Of a stretch of 64,000 nt of DNA, positions 1 to 12,095 are shown one piece after another. The stretch's first letter is position 1; each line of letters begins with the position of its first letter. A model generated the notes under the pieces. It worked only from the letters and a program-made list of their open reading frames with translations. It was not told where the DNA came from and ran no database searches. The DNA is taken from positions 52,542,751 to 52,606,750 of the forward strand of contig CM075942.1 of the NCBI GenBank assembly GCA_038030265.1. The letters run 5' to 3'. Made by a program: the position numbers and the translations under genes. The stretch is from Corythucha ciliata. Its lineage: Eukaryota > Arthropoda > Insecta > Hemiptera > Tingidae.

Positions 1-301
1 TTCCCTACGGGAACATAAGTAAATGAATGAATCCAGGAGAGAAGTGGATCGGCAACCGCGTACACCTCAAGTTTCCAGATAAGAATCTCGTGATTTACCC
101 TATCGAAAGCCTTGGTCATATCAGTGTAAATGACATGGACTCTACGCCCTGACTCCAAGCTACCACGAATAACATCATTGTACAGGAGCAAATTTGTGAA
201 AGTGGACCGTCCCTTAACGAAACCATGCTGATCCGGGGTGGTGACAGGCTTAAATTTCTCACTTAAGAAGTCAGCTACGAAGGAATCCAGAACCTTGGCT
301 T
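1..301 (-). pseudogene. non-LTR retrotransposon reverse transcriptase fragment
   Basis: Read on the minus strand, this block is open to the window edge and gives the N-terminal half of a LINE reverse transcriptase. Recognisable blocks are QHGFVKGRSTFTNL, then VIYTDMTKAFDRVNHEIL, which is RT motif A with the first catalytic Asp in YTD. The catalytic YADD block would lie beyond position 1, so completeness cannot be judged. The style of these motifs is that of Jockey/CR1-type elements of arthropods (family knowledge; the clade is not resolved). It follows directly the endonuclease piece at 313-930 on the same strand, but the linker normally found between endonuclease and RT is nearly absent, so the copy is internally deleted. 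It lies about 4.3 kb 3' of a glutamate receptor exon, in transcription terms, on the same strand. Confidence 0.9.
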
Positions 302-304
302 ATC

Positions 305-930
305 TGGATTAGCTAAAGAGAAATCATTTTTACGGACCAGTATGTCCTCGTACAAAGAAAACGGGTAGTCCAACACTCTATCACGACAATTGAGCACATC
401 ATTAAGCTGGAGAATACATGAAAACTCATATTATCCTTAAGGGGCGATTCAACCGCTGCACCACCACAGTAAACATTGAAATCACCGGCTACTACCAACC
501 TCGAAAAAGTGCAACGAGTGCGAACAAAATCCAAATCCTCGAAAAACTGTTTATAAATGGACAACTCTGAACCGGGGGATGGATATAGGAACACCCAATA
601 ACAAGATTTACCGCCACAGAGATTCCAGAAACCAGAACCCAGCATCACTCACCCTGGTAGTTAGGACAGGAAATAAGCTAGAGGAAAGAGACTTTCGCCC
701 ACCAGTCAGAATACCACGCCTACAGGAAACACCACACGCAGAGTAGTCCCTGTCCCTCCTGAAAATACAAAAGTCATCAGATAAAATCTCAATGATCATT
801 AAAATCACTGTTAAGCCAAGTCTCGGACAGCCTAACCACATCAAAATTGCAAGAAATTGAGCTTTTGAAGATTTGATTACATTTTGTTCGGAGGCCTCAA
901 ACATTCTGGTAGTAAAGAGATACAAGGGGG
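305..930 (-). pseudogene. LINE apurinic-type endonuclease domain, frameshifted
   Basis: Three minus-strand frames together resemble the endonuclease/exonuclease/phosphatase domain of a non-LTR retrotransposon. In order from high to low coordinate one sees LSETWLNSDF (near 820-850), IFRRDRDYSACGV, a hydrophobic strand, YPSPGSELSIYKQFFEDLDF and then VVAGDFNV near 480-505. GDFN is the signature of the metal-binding and catalytic core. Frame changes and several stops between these blocks show that the copy is dead. A further out-of-frame stretch, DRVLDYPFSLYEDILV, leads almost straight into the reverse transcriptase at 1-301. Confidence 0.85.
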
Positions 931-3900
931 GAGCACGAACTTATTTAAGAGGTTGAGCCGATTGCCAAGTTAGAAGAAGAACCAATGGAAGGATTCATAA
1001 CGACGAGTTGATGGTGACGTTTGAGGTAAGAAGAATCTATTTCAGCCGACGTTTAGAGGGGCCACTGGCCAAAAAAGACGACTTCGGTACAGTAGCCAAG
1101 GGGCGGCGCGGTGTGGAGGGAAGGTTTTGTCTACGAGACAACCATCCGGGCAGAAGTTTGAGGAAAATCACTAATTCGCGGATAAAGTGTAGAAAAATAT
1201 GCAATTGAAAAAGAAAATTTAATTTTTTTTTACAATAAAAACCGGTCGCTAACCCCCCCTAAAACCATTGCCTTAAAGGCGGTACTGGCTTATACTGAGG
1301 GGTAGAGACGGCTAATGATTTCATAAGGCTGGCTAATTATGACATTTTCTTAATTCCCACCCTTTAATCCTCACCACCTCTTCACCAATAATGAATGAAA
1401 AAAAAAAAAAAAAAGCCACGCTGCCCCATACCGTCGTCACTCCCAGCGGTAATATTTCTCAATTAAACCGGCTTACCGGGCAGAGACCACCATAGCAATT
1501 CTTTACAATTTAAGGGAAGCGAGAGAGAGTGAGAGAGTGAGTGAGCGTGAGAGAAAAACTGGTTGGAAGGATGAAGCTTCAGGGAAACTTGATCTAGTGG
1601 AGCATGGTCAGTCGTAGGAGGGGGGGGGGCGGTTCTTGTAGGAAAAGAACCGCTCGAACACACAGAAACATTTTAATTTACGTCGAGGAAAAGAGCAACA
1701 TACTTTAATTCGTAGATATTGTTGGCCATCAGTAACAATTTGTGTGACGTATAAGATTTTTCGCCCCCCTCCTCTCCTCGGCATGGAGTAAAGAGGGAAA
1801 AACTCAAACAGTAAGGAACTTAATTCTTAAGGAACTTACTGTGCTGTGATAATGGGAAGGGGTGAACGGGGGGGAAAGAGAATTGCTTTATAATTAAGAC
1901 AAACGAGACGTACTTGTAACTTTTTCGTCTTCAATTAAACTTCTTCACCTATTCCACCCCCACCACTGCCATTAATCCCCTTGTTTTTCTCTTTTATTCC
2001 TTCGCGGATATTTCTCATCGCTGAAAAACTGACCAAACAAGTCGTCCAATCAGGTTTTTGAGGGGGGGTTGGGTTTATTTTTATGAATTATAGCCTTTCA
2101 CCCTTAATACAATTTGTTCTGATGCTCCTAAGAGAATTTGTTCAAACCCAACAGAAACGTTTTTAATTTTAGGAAATGCTGTAAAAATATAGCGCAGATT
2201 TTTCAAGTGAAGAGCTTACATTGAGTCCATAAATGTTGAAAGATAAGCACTTAATGGACAGGTGGGATGGGAAAGTTAATGAAAAGGAGGGGATCATTTG
2301 AAGAAACGAGAGTTGAACACGTGGAATAGAATACGGCTATTATTCCAAGGGATCCTGGGGAACAATTAAACTTAAAGTAATTGTCTTTTTGTAGACACAG
2401 GGTTTTTCTTTCTCTTCACTGCTATGCTGTGGAAGAGGGAGGAGGCGTTTAGATACCTCGCTTTATCTCCCGGAGTTGCCCCCCCGGCTATTTTTCTTTA
2501 AGGATACCCGTCTCCCCTCCTACCAGTAAACTTTTTGTATTTTAAGTTTGACGTTTGAGTAAATTTTGAGTTAGGAAAAAATAATAACGTCGTAAATATT
2601 TTAAAAAGTTCCCCGAAGAAAGTTTTTTTCCTTGTTATACGCTTTCTGATATAATAAAATACGAAAAATGTCTGGAGTTACTTTAGTTACATTTGTCTTC
2701 AACCAGTTTAAAGCTCGGGGAGAGTTTTCTTTCATACTACCCCTCCCTTCCAATCGCCAACCCTACCTAATACCTTAACACACACTCACCGTCTCCAAGG
2801 TTTTTCTCCTTTTCTGATAAATCTTTCCATGAGAGACCCCCCCCCCCCCAACACAACCAAAAAGCAGGAAATAAGTAGCTGTGGTGCCTGTGCTCCGTGA
2901 ACTCTTCTATTTCCTTTTTACTGTGAAGGCTATGCGTCTTTCCCCCTCCCACATACATCACCACAACCACCGCCGCGTTTTCACCGCTATCCGTACGACA
3001 CACCAACCAGGTTATTAAATCCATATCAAATGGAGAATTTCTACGACTTCTGGTGGTTGGGTGGATGAGGGAGCGTTCCCACAGGAAACATTTTATCGCT
3101 CCAAATATTATATAAGGGCGTGGGCTGACGAGTGACTCCAGAAAATGCGCGATACCGCGGTGGAGTTCTCCAGAAAGAGAGAGGTCGCTGATCGTCGTGA
3201 CAAGAGGGTGCGAAAAAATAAAATATTACCTGACACCCTCGATATTAAAAGTTGTCAAAAATTTTCTGAATCGAAGCCCGTCACCCAAGCATGCGATGAC
3301 CCGAGGGGGGGGGGGGTTCGCTTTGATTGCCTAGGCGGTAAATCAAAAGATTAAATTCCGTTGCACCCTACTGGAGGGGGGTCAGTCTGTCGTTCGTTGT
3401 TTGCCAGGGCGGGTGGGGTTTTTCGAATGTTGTCAAGAGCTAGAAGACAAATGTCCCGGCCGTTACGGGAAAGCTGGAAGTTATGAGGTGTGGTTTTTAC
3501 GGAGAGGGAATACTATGTCAATCTCACAGTATATCGTAATGGAATCGTTCTCCTGTTCTGCTTTGGCGTTAAATTTGGAGTTTTGAAGACCACCACAATG
3601 CGCAACAATGGTTTTTTTCCAGGAATTTGTCGGCGCTTTCCTCACAACTTTGCTATAAACTATGAGACTGTCAGACTAAGTGGACGCGGGGGATCCAAAA
3701 CGAGCGAGCTGAAGTTTAGTAGATGGTTGCGAGGAAGATCATTAGTGCGAGCGGGTAGATATAAAGTCATGGAAAGTGTGTAGACCTCACGGGTTATGCG
3801 AGGTGGAATAGGGGTGAGGTTGGTCTGTAGGGATGGGAAGGAAGGACGACTCTTAACAGTCTTGTCTACTGGCAGCGGCGTTGCGGCGGGAAGGAATGCA

Positions 3901-4631
3901 AAACGCGCGTCATCATTACTTTGTGGCCTCAGTCACTCATTCTATCTCTTTCTTGCACACACACACACACACACTTATTCCTTGAGGACCTCCCTTATTC
4001 TATCTCTCTTTTCCGCTCAGATTACCTTATGTAAATGGGTCGTCCCATTCTTCTCCCGTACCAAGTTTTTAAACCCTTCAAGCCACATCGCCCTGACCAA
4101 CTTCATCTCTTTTTTTTTTTTGTTAATGACCTTAGTTAAATTGAACAATTATTGTTCATTTTGTTCCTCTGAGACTTATAACTAAAGTGTGAACAACTAT
4201 TTTCGCTATAAGACTGTTTAAAAAAATTAAACTTCAATTGAAGCGTAACAAAAGACCCGCGCCTGTTTTTACTATAAGCCCTAGCTCGAGTGCGTTCTTG
4301 TTTTAACGCTTTCTACCCGGTAAAAAAGGATTACTCATCACACAACCCAAACAGCGCACTGTTTTTCAACTGTTACCCTATAGAGTTGAATAGAATGACA
4401 CAACATCTGAGTGAGGAGGTAGCCATGAGAATGAGTGAGGGAGAGGGCTGGCCACAAGTGAAAACAATGAAAGTAACAGGTGGAAATGAAAAGCTTATCG
4501 TTTCTGTCTTCTAACTGTGTCACAGTGCGGTATAAAGTTATTGACGTTGGTGGTAGGGAGCCCAGAACACATCCAGCATCCACTCTGCGACTTACAAATT
4601 CGTTCATTTTTATTTATGAATTTATTTTTAC
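931..4631. other. non-coding stretch, no gene seen
   Basis: No supported gene. The stretch holds homopolymer runs (A at 1398-1413, C at 2840-2850, G near 3306-3316), a CA microsatellite at 3956-3975 and a GA-rich patch near 1522-1555. A single partial unit of the dispersed ~30-bp repeat lies near 1165-1200. The stretch lies 3' of the receptor exon at 4632-4759 on the minus strand and should be the start of that gene's next intron. I searched it for the next receptor exon and did not find it. Confidence 0.5.
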
Positions 4632-4759
4632 CTTTTCCGGAAACCATGGCGTAACGAACGGCATTTGAAACGTGTTGCTGTAGGAGTGAAGCGTGTCGAA
4701 TGAATCGGGGCTGACTGCACCAAGCATGGAGAAAACACCCCTTGAAAACTGGTTGCAAA
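4632..4759 (-). CDS. GluRI: AMPA-type ionotropic glutamate receptor, amino-terminal-domain exon
   Basis: This internal exon is read on the minus strand from 4759 down to 4632. It is preceded by a polypyrimidine tract and acceptor (ttgttatacag) and followed by a donor (GAAAAG|GTAAAA). Its 128 nt start with the last two bases of an Ile codon and end on a complete codon. Characteristic pieces are CNQFSRGVFSMLGAVSPDSF, DTLHSYSNTFQ and MPFVTPWFPEK. They match the highly conserved ligand-distal lobe of arthropod GluRIA/GluRIB-like receptors, as I recall the family. Such receptors are tetrameric cation channels at the cell surface; the amino-terminal domain steers assembly. The incoming phase 1 matches the exon ending at 58344, so the two are consecutive. 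IA and IB paralogues cannot be separated from this piece. The next exon, expected at lower coordinates, is not in the window. Confidence 0.95.
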
Positions 4760-4776
4760 CTGTATAACAAAGACAA

Positions 4777-6479
4777 AAAAAAATGTTAATTATGAAGTCT
4801 AAGGTTATTGTGAGGTACTATTGCTGTAATGGAGGGCACGAGGGGGGGCTTTGTTGAACGTTAATCATCGCGCAACCATCACCTCGACAACTTAACGTTT
4901 ATACACAAGAGAGAGTAGTCCTTTTGTCCGAAAGGTTCACCTAATTCTAACCCCACCACACCACCTCTTGAACTAAAACCAATGTCATTTACCCCGCCTC
5001 CGTCCAACAACATAGTTTGTTTAATAGGATAACATATTCCTACAGTGGTGGGCGTGGTCTCAAAGGTAGACCACTATGGATTCGGGACGCATAGCGAAAT
5101 TGTAGCCCTTATGAAGATGAAGGAGGTGGTGGGGGTGGGTTTCTATTGTTTAACAAGTCTGAAAGGTATTACGAAGCATTAACTCCTTTCCCAGGCTATT
5201 TCTATACAGAACTATTATAGTGTTTTCTACATGGCTTTATGAAATTGACGGCGGTGTTGCATGAGGCAGGGGTTGAGGGAGGATGGTGCTTCAAAATTAT
5301 CTCTCCTAGGAATGAAATAAACGTCTGAAGCTGGAAGGCGCGTCCCTAATAGAGATGGATAAAGTGGAGGGGGAAGGAATCCATTTGGAAACGCAATAGT
5401 TCCGCATTATACACCCATGCCTTATTGTTTTCAACAGTCCGTGTAACTTGAAAACCAAGGATTTCCACGCCTAATGGAATTGATACGAGTAAAAGGGGGG
5501 AATGGGAGTACACTGCGAAACTTAATAATTATAATTTTAATTAGGTTTTACTGTTGAATAAATATAAAAGACTTTGAATAATGCTCAGATGTGGTGATTT
5601 TTCCAAACGTAATTTTTATCCACGTTATTCCCTCTCATTTTATTAACACTTTTGGTTTATTGTTCATTCTGAATAACACACCTATGTTTTCGGTCAGGAA
5701 AAAATTTTCACACGGGAAATCTGTCAAATTGGCCATGCTGCCCGTACCGTACGTGGCTCTATAGACTAGAAAACCCCACGACAACGCTATACACTGATTA
5801 TTTTATTTGCCTCTTTAACCGCTTCCTCGGGGCGAAGACGATGAATTTCTCGAAGTTCGTCGTGGGTTCTATGGTACTTTTTTGCGGTATCTGAGCGTTT
5901 GATATAGGAAATGAAATTGTCCAAACGCCCGTATCTCGAATAGTTACGGTTTTATTGGCCTAAAAATCAAATTTGGTGGCTTGCATTGACGGTTTCACGC
6001 CCTGTTCTCAGAATGAAACCACCAGAAGCCCAGTGTGGCGACCACTTGTTGCAGCTTCATCACTGGGACCAACTGCATTATTAGATTGAGTACGATTGGA
6101 CGAACTTATTAAAACCACTGGTCCAGCACAATTCAGAACACTTTGAGAGATTATCTTTTCAGGTAGTAGAGAGTACTTTTCAGGTAAATTGTGGTAATCG
6201 CGAAATTGATGCGCATTCTGTCACGCTTTCCTGAGTGAAACAACACACCTGGATAGTTAGAGCAACGCGTGGACTCGGAGATGGACCGGACAAATCCTTT
6301 AAATCCAAGTATACAGCCCATCACCAGACACCGTGATTTTGGACAGTTCAAAGAGGTCTTTCCCAGTTATGCCTGCGTTTTTGGCTTCTGTGTAACGTTT
6401 TTGGTGTTTTAGTATACTCTCTATTTTCGATTCCTTAAAAGCGCGTAAAGGCTCGCACGCCTTGTGCTTCGTGGCTGAA
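4777..6479. other. non-coding stretch
   Basis: Nothing gene-like is supported. Degenerate words of the dispersed repeat appear from about 5930. A segment at 5716-5745 (aaatctgtcaaattggc, then catgctgcc) recurs in changed form at 32888-32925. Confidence 0.45.
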
Positions 6480-6775
6480 CCTGAGTCCACAGGTTTTTTC
6501 TCAGTTTAACCCGCGAATTAGTGTTATTCCCAAATTTCGTAGTGATGTATTGAATTTCGACCATGAATAAGTGTTTTTTTTTTTTCGAGTTTAGGCACGA
6601 TGAGCACTAACTACTAGCGTTTTCTGAATTTGTTTCTGTGAATTATCGTTTTTTTTACTTTTTCCACATTTCAGCCAGCCTAAATCGTGAACTCGGAAAT
6701 GTTTCTCCATTTTAGCCTCAAATGAGCGTTTTTGTTATGTTTTCGTAATTTATTCGTTCCTAAATTCATGAACAT
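6480..6775 (-). repeat. degenerate ~30-bp repeat array, minus orientation
   Basis: Successive words such as cgcgaattagtg, ttttagcctcaaatgagcg and ttctgtgaattatcg are the reverse complement of the core AATTCGCGGCTAAAATTGAG. Units vary from about 28 to 35 bp and are strongly diverged. The array faces the plus-orientated array at 7170-7800. Confidence 0.7.
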
Positions 6776-7169
6776 AAAACCTAAAAATCCATATTCCTTC
6801 ATCTATCATCTTCAAAACCCCCTGAAGATAAGGATGTGTCTGCCCTCTATCACCCCAGCCTGTATACAGCACACTACGTGATTATCATTTATTTGACAGA
6901 CTTTTTAACGGGCTAGAATACATTTTGGCTGATTTCTGACGGAATTTTGAGCTTGATTTGACTGGAAAAGCAAAATGTCATTTAGCAGCGCTGCTATAGT
7001 CAGCAACTCAAATGACGTGATTATGTATGTTCATTATCAAATGTCGCGGATTTGATTCCTTAACTCATTTTCATGCATTTTGCCATCTGAAACTCTAATT
7101 TTTCCTATTTTCAACGTTTCAATAACCTTTTGTGAAATTCATGGCTAAAAATAAAAAAAGGCTTATTTG
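6776..7169. other. spacer between opposed repeat arrays
   Basis: AT-rich sequence between the opposed arrays. It contains a few diverged words (tttttcctattttcaac) and no gene. Confidence 0.4.
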
Positions 7170-7800
7170 ACAAGAAATCGAGAAACCCCCAAATTTGCGA
7201 TTAAAAAGAAAAAGCTCTAATACGCGGCAAAACTTTATACCAGTCGCTCGCGGCTAAAATTGGGAAAAACATCAATTTTCGAATTTAAAAAAAACGCTAA
7301 ATCACCGTTACTTGAGCACGATTTCACCTAAAATTGAGAAAATAAAAACTAACTCATGAATAAAAGCGAGAAAAATTGCCAATTCGCTGCCAAAATTGAG
7401 AAAACGTGCTAATTCGTGACTGAAAGTGAAAAAAAAAAAACCGGCGATTCGCGGCTAAAATTGAGAAAAACACCGATTCGCAGTTTGAGGAGTCAACTTT
7501 GACTAAAATTGAGAACTAGTTCAAATTAATGGATAGAAGGTGGAAAATTGCTTTAATTTACTGATAAAATTTGGTAAATCGGCAATTCACGCTCGATTTG
7601 CTTTGATAAAAAGCGCTGAATCGTGGCTAAAATCGCACTAATCACGCCTAAAAAACAAAAATTTGTGGTTTATGAAGACAAATTCACCCAAAGTAGAGAA
7701 AAGGCGCAAATGCATGCTGTCCAACTGAAGTGAACCAACTGCTAGTTAGTGGCTAAATCTGGGAACTACGTAAATTAGCTGATGCTAAAATTTAGAAAAT
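7170..7800 (+). repeat. degenerate ~30-bp repeat array, plus orientation
   Basis: Clear units include gctcgcggctaaaattggg (near 7246), aattcgctgccaaaattgag (near 7381), attcgcggctaaaattgag (near 7446) and ctaaaattgagaactag (near 7503). Each unit has an attcgcggct half and a taaaattgagaaaaa half. Spacing is irregular around 30-35 bp and arrays of this family recur through the intron. Confidence 0.8.
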
Positions 7801-10349
7801 CTGCTGTTATACAGTTAAATTTTTACATTTTGCCATTGCACGCTCTTTATTTAACCGTGACAGATTATATACCACACCCAGCATCCTCACGACTAACTTT
7901 CGTATCCAGTTACTATAAATCTTAATACATATTTATAAAAAGTTTATTAAATAAAACTAATAAACTGAACTATATGGAAATAGCACGCCGTTTTACCATA
8001 GATATTTTCCATCCCACCTTCCCTACAGTTCTTTTGTCTCGGATGCCAATTAAGATCTACAACTTTGTTCCCTCCCTCCACGCCACAATGTTGGGAAGGA
8101 AGAGCTCTTTTTAATAAAGACAGGTGAGAGAGAAAATCGAGTTGAGAAAAGAGAGGTTGTAAAGAAATAATGGAATGAGCAAGAGGAGGGAACGATCTCC
8201 GTGAAAACTAGATCCTATTTTATTACTTCTCTCTCTTTCTTTGAAAGTCTCCTACCCCCTCCCCCCTGATCCAGTAAACTTTATGAAATTTTAGCGGCGA
8301 GATTCTTTTTGAATGCACAACTCGAGAGCATTAGGTTTTATTGTAAAACAACTATTTGGTACGAAAACGGGTGAAATGCGTCACTGGAAAATTATATTTT
8401 CACGGTGAATCACTGTATGTGAAAACGTGGTTTAAATTTATGTTTAAACCCTTTCTCCCTACCATCTAGGAACCTCAATACACTTTTTTTGTGTGTGCTT
8501 TTATTCTCACTGCAAGTTCCATGTGACCTGTAATACACCTTTAGAGTAAGGAGTGCCTTATTTTTTCACTCTCTTTTATGTCGTTTCATTTTTATTTTTT
8601 ATTTTTTTGGTCTCTTTTCATACTACGAAGGGACTCATTTATTATTTATTGACAGACGAAGAAGAAGAGTAAGAAGAAAAGGAAAAAAATAAAGGATCCC
8701 GGTGTGGTTGGTACTGGTGTGGAGTGAGAGGGGGAGTTGATTCAATTTTACTACAAAGTCAAGCGAATCTATTGAAGTGAGCGGAAGGTATATGGGGCCT
8801 GGATTTCGCGTTTTTATTAGATTTCGTTCATAAAGAAAAAAAAAAACTGCTTGTAGTAAAATCCTGAAAGATCATCAGAAAGACACCTATACCGCGTCGA
8901 AATTGAACATCCTCGGCAAGGAAATAGCCCTGCTGGAATACCTCCCCCCCTCTTCTCATTAACAACAGGACCTATAACGTCCGTTGACGTCAAACCGTTG
9001 ATTGAATAATCGACATTTTAAAGGAGGCCTTCAACTTTTACTTAAAAAAGGAATGAGACCCGCCTCCCCTGAGTGATGAGATGAGATGGAAGCGGGAACG
9101 AGAGAGTAATCAACACCTCGCGAACTATTTCGAACATTCCCCGGGATGCCTTCTAAAAATTTGAACAATTAGACCAAGAGGGTTGGGGGGGGAGCTGGAG
9201 TTTAGGGGCAAAGAGAGGCCATGATGGAAAATGTACTTAGGTTGTGTTGTTACGTGGAGGGGGAGGTAGTGCACGGCGAAGGGTTGGTGATGGATAAAAA
9301 ACAAAACTAGAACACTCTCTCTCTCTCTCACCCGTCTTTTCTGAGCAGGAACTTTTCTTAGTACTCTCAAGTTTTCTTCTCTTCTTCTTTTTCAAGCTCC
9401 CCCCACCCCGCACCTTTTCACAAACAATCTCACCCCTTCAGACACACACGCCCCAGCCTCGCCTTTTATATCGTTATAAAGAAAATCACTTGAAGGTTTT
9501 AAGTGCTAAGTTGCTAGCAAGTTGTTTTTACACATTAAGTTCCCTAGTCTGCAGCAGCAGAGCACCTCATCAAGCGACTGGCGACTGGAGTTTCTACAGG
9601 ATTCAAAGTTATTTTTTAGGAACGATGATCGAAGTCTCTTGACCCTTGACTGCACAGACCCCACCATATTTTTGAGGGGGGGGGGAGAGAGAAAGCGTAG
9701 CTTTTATCCACCAAGAGCGGTTTGCTCGCAATCTTCTAATTTTTTTCTTTTTTTTAGGGAGAAAAGCGGTGTGAGGGATGATCTGAAAAGAACTAAAGAA
9801 TGAAAATTGCCAAATCGGCGGTTTATGAAGAACAGAAAAATGACGGTAGGAGTGACTGGTGGAAAGGAAGATAATATCGAAAGGGGTCGTGGTATAAAGG
9901 CCTCCCACACTGTGAGGTTTTGTAAGAGAGTTTGCGAGAGAGGGGTAGAAAAAAGATGAATTGAGAACTTACCAAAACCGCAGAAAACACGCTCCAGTGG
10001 AACCCCTTCACTATCTAATGCCTCCGATTGTGCCCCCTACCACTCACAGCCTTAAAAACCCGTTCCCTTGGCGAATGAATAGAAGCCGAGTTGGCAAAAG
10101 CTTTTCATTTGCCGAGTAAACAACTTTATACTTTTGGAAATCTACCCCGCGTTTCACCTACAGGCACTCCCTAAATACTTCAATTTTTTTTGTCTAACTC
10201 ACCTAACGCTTTTTTTCGCTTTCCACCGTCAGTTTTTACCAGAATATGGGTCAGGGAATAACCTGGATAATCAAAAGCTTTAGCCATCACACCATTTTTT
10301 TTTATCAAAAGCGTTATGTAAACATTCAAGGAATTCTAGAATCGTGTAT
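7801..10349. other. non-coding, low-complexity stretch
   Basis: Purine/pyrimidine-biased sequence with a CT microsatellite (9317-9332) and G runs near 9184 and 9677. Open frames here (for example 9609-9908 on the minus strand) are rich in Ser, Phe and Lys and look like by-products of the composition. Confidence 0.45.
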
Positions 10350-10358
10350 AGTATGAGC
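10350..10358. repeat. 9-bp target-site duplication, left copy
   Basis: AGTATGAGC immediately before the terminal CAAGGTGAC of the element at 10359-10898. The same nine bases follow that element at 10899-10907. Confidence 0.9.
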
Positions 10359-10898
10359 CAAGGTGACTAAACTTACTATAGGTGCCGCAGATTACCCCCT
10401 GCGTCAATCGGACGGGAGGGGTGGAGATTGACGTCACCAGCAGTCCTTTGCTCCCGATTGCTCACCCTAGAGCAGCAGAGCAAGTTAATTTTGAAATTGA
10501 AGCTTATGATTTCTCAAAAATCACAACCCAATAACAATTAATTATGTACTGGGTCCAGCGCAAAGGCGGTTGGGACGGCTCGTGACGTAGGTGAAGGACA
10601 GTAATGGCTGAAGATCTGCGGCACCTATAGAAAGTTTAGTCCAACGATATATAAACCTGGATTGCTCACAGCGGACTGGAGGGGCGTGGAGGGGGCAGGT
10701 CGTCCCCTGATAAACAATTACCCTGTCCCTCTCCTTGTGTAGTTATGGCAACACAACTCTCATCCCGTATTTACTTTGAAACTCCACCCCTCTCATCAAC
10801 TTTAAGCTCCTCTTGGAGCTTATTTGATGGCAGACTTTATCAGCAGTGATGAGCATGAGCAATCCAGTTCTTTTACACATCATGGTTTAGTCACCTTG
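10359..10898. mobile_element. CAAGGT-family MITE, copy 1 (host of a nested insertion)
   Basis: The inverted ends run CAAGGTGACTAAAC...GTTTAGTCACCTTG, with inner inverted segments TATAGGTGCCGCAGAT and ATCTGCGGCACCTATAG. The 9-bp duplication AGTATGAGC flanks it perfectly. Removing the nested element (10642-10884) and its duplicated 8 bp leaves about 289 bp, the size of copy 2 at 24331-24618, to which the interior is related in reverse orientation. There is no coding capacity, so it is a non-autonomous DNA transposon. A 9-bp duplication is typical of Mutator-like elements (family knowledge), but the superfamily is inferred only from this. Confidence 0.9.
10642..10884. mobile_element. hAT-like MITE nested inside another MITE
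   Basis: Starts CAACGATATATAAACC and ends with a diverged inverted copy (agttcttttacacatcatg). It is flanked by the 8-bp duplication GTTTAGTC at 10634-10641 and 10885-10892, which is part of the right terminal repeat of the element at 10359. Termini of the form YARNG with an 8-bp duplication are hAT features. The interior includes tggaggggcgtggaggggg and cggcaggtcgtcccctg-like sequence shared with the copy at 31660-32046. No ORF of note. Confidence 0.88.
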
Positions 10899-10907
10899 AG
10901 TATGAGC

Positions 10908-11799
10908 GATAATGGATAAGAGGGATGATCGAAGGTTTCTTTCAGTCATTTGATGCGTGTTGTCGTGGGAAGGAGGGGTTTGAGTGATCAGCAAGGTTAA
11001 TGTTAAATGTTGAATAAAGTATGATGTGATGTTAAAATAAGTGACGCATTTCACTAGCCTATGACCTCCCCCCTCTTAATCAAGTAACCCCCTTTTGACC
11101 ATTGATTTTTTAATTCAATTTCATGTTCAAATAATTATGAGCAGTTTTAATTAATTACGTTTAGCGTTTCAATTAAGAAATGATTTTAAATATCTGGTTG
11201 AGCCCTCCTCCCCTCTCACACCACTTAAAACTCTTTCTCGGCGGTTTTATGAAGATAATAAAACGCTGAATTTTGCAGAATGTTCCATACGGTGCGGCCC
11301 TTGAGTGGAAGGGGGAGGGCAAACTTTCATCCATAGAGCGTGGAAGGAGTGGTGGCGTGTTGGGGGGTGAAAAAATCATAATTCTTAAATTACTTCCCGG
11401 GAAAACTCGGAGCTGCACTAAAACTTTTCAGTCAACGCCGGGGAAAAGTCTTGGAGACCCGGCAGAGCCATTAGGGAGTGAACAGGTGTAAAAACGTGAG
11501 GGAAAACTAGAGAGTTTGGTGGTGCTTGGTGAGGGGATGGAGAGATGGGAAGGGGGAAGTTTTTCCCGAACTATTTTCACACCCGCTAGCGCAAAACTCC
11601 TTGTGCTGAAGGGAAAAACGTAAAGTCGCACAAATTGGGACAACCTCTCCCTTCTTTTTCGTTGGAATAGCTTCGCACTAACATCACGCTCCCTAAATTT
11701 TTTCGCTTTCTCTGTCCTTTTTTGGGCTGTTATGTATACGCGAACGAGTTTAAAAAAATCTAGATTTCTGTTTCATCCTGAGGCCCTCTTGTGAACGTA
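10908..11799. other. non-coding stretch
   Basis: No gene supported. Overlapping frames at 11173-11643 on both strands are short and Ser/Pro/Lys-rich and have no recognisable family. Confidence 0.4.
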
Positions 11800-12095
11800 A
11801 ACATTAGGAACGAAATTGAGAAAAAGCACTCATTTGAGACTACAATTACGAGTAAGAAACATTTGCTCATTCTCGGATTTTTTACAACTGTCATTTTGAA
11901 AAAGCGCTAACGAAAAGTTCATTTGGTGCAAGTATGTGGCTAAAAATGACAAAAAGCGGTAATTGATGATCAAAAGTGAAAAAAAATCGCTCACTGGAGC
12001 CGAAAATGAAGAAAAACGCCATTTCGGAGCAAAAAAAAAAAAAAAAAAAAAATCTAGAATACACCAATTTGTAGTGGAGGCAACATACCGTGTTA
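11800..12095 (+). repeat. degenerate ~30-bp repeat array with TGGAGG junction module
   Basis: Plus-orientated units (for example gaaattgagaaaaagcac, catttggtgcaagtatgtggc). The array passes through an A run at 12031-12052 and ends with the module tggaggcaacataccgtg at 12075-12092. This module also occurs at 18401-18422 and 41045-41062, in the same relation to repeat units. Confidence 0.7.
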
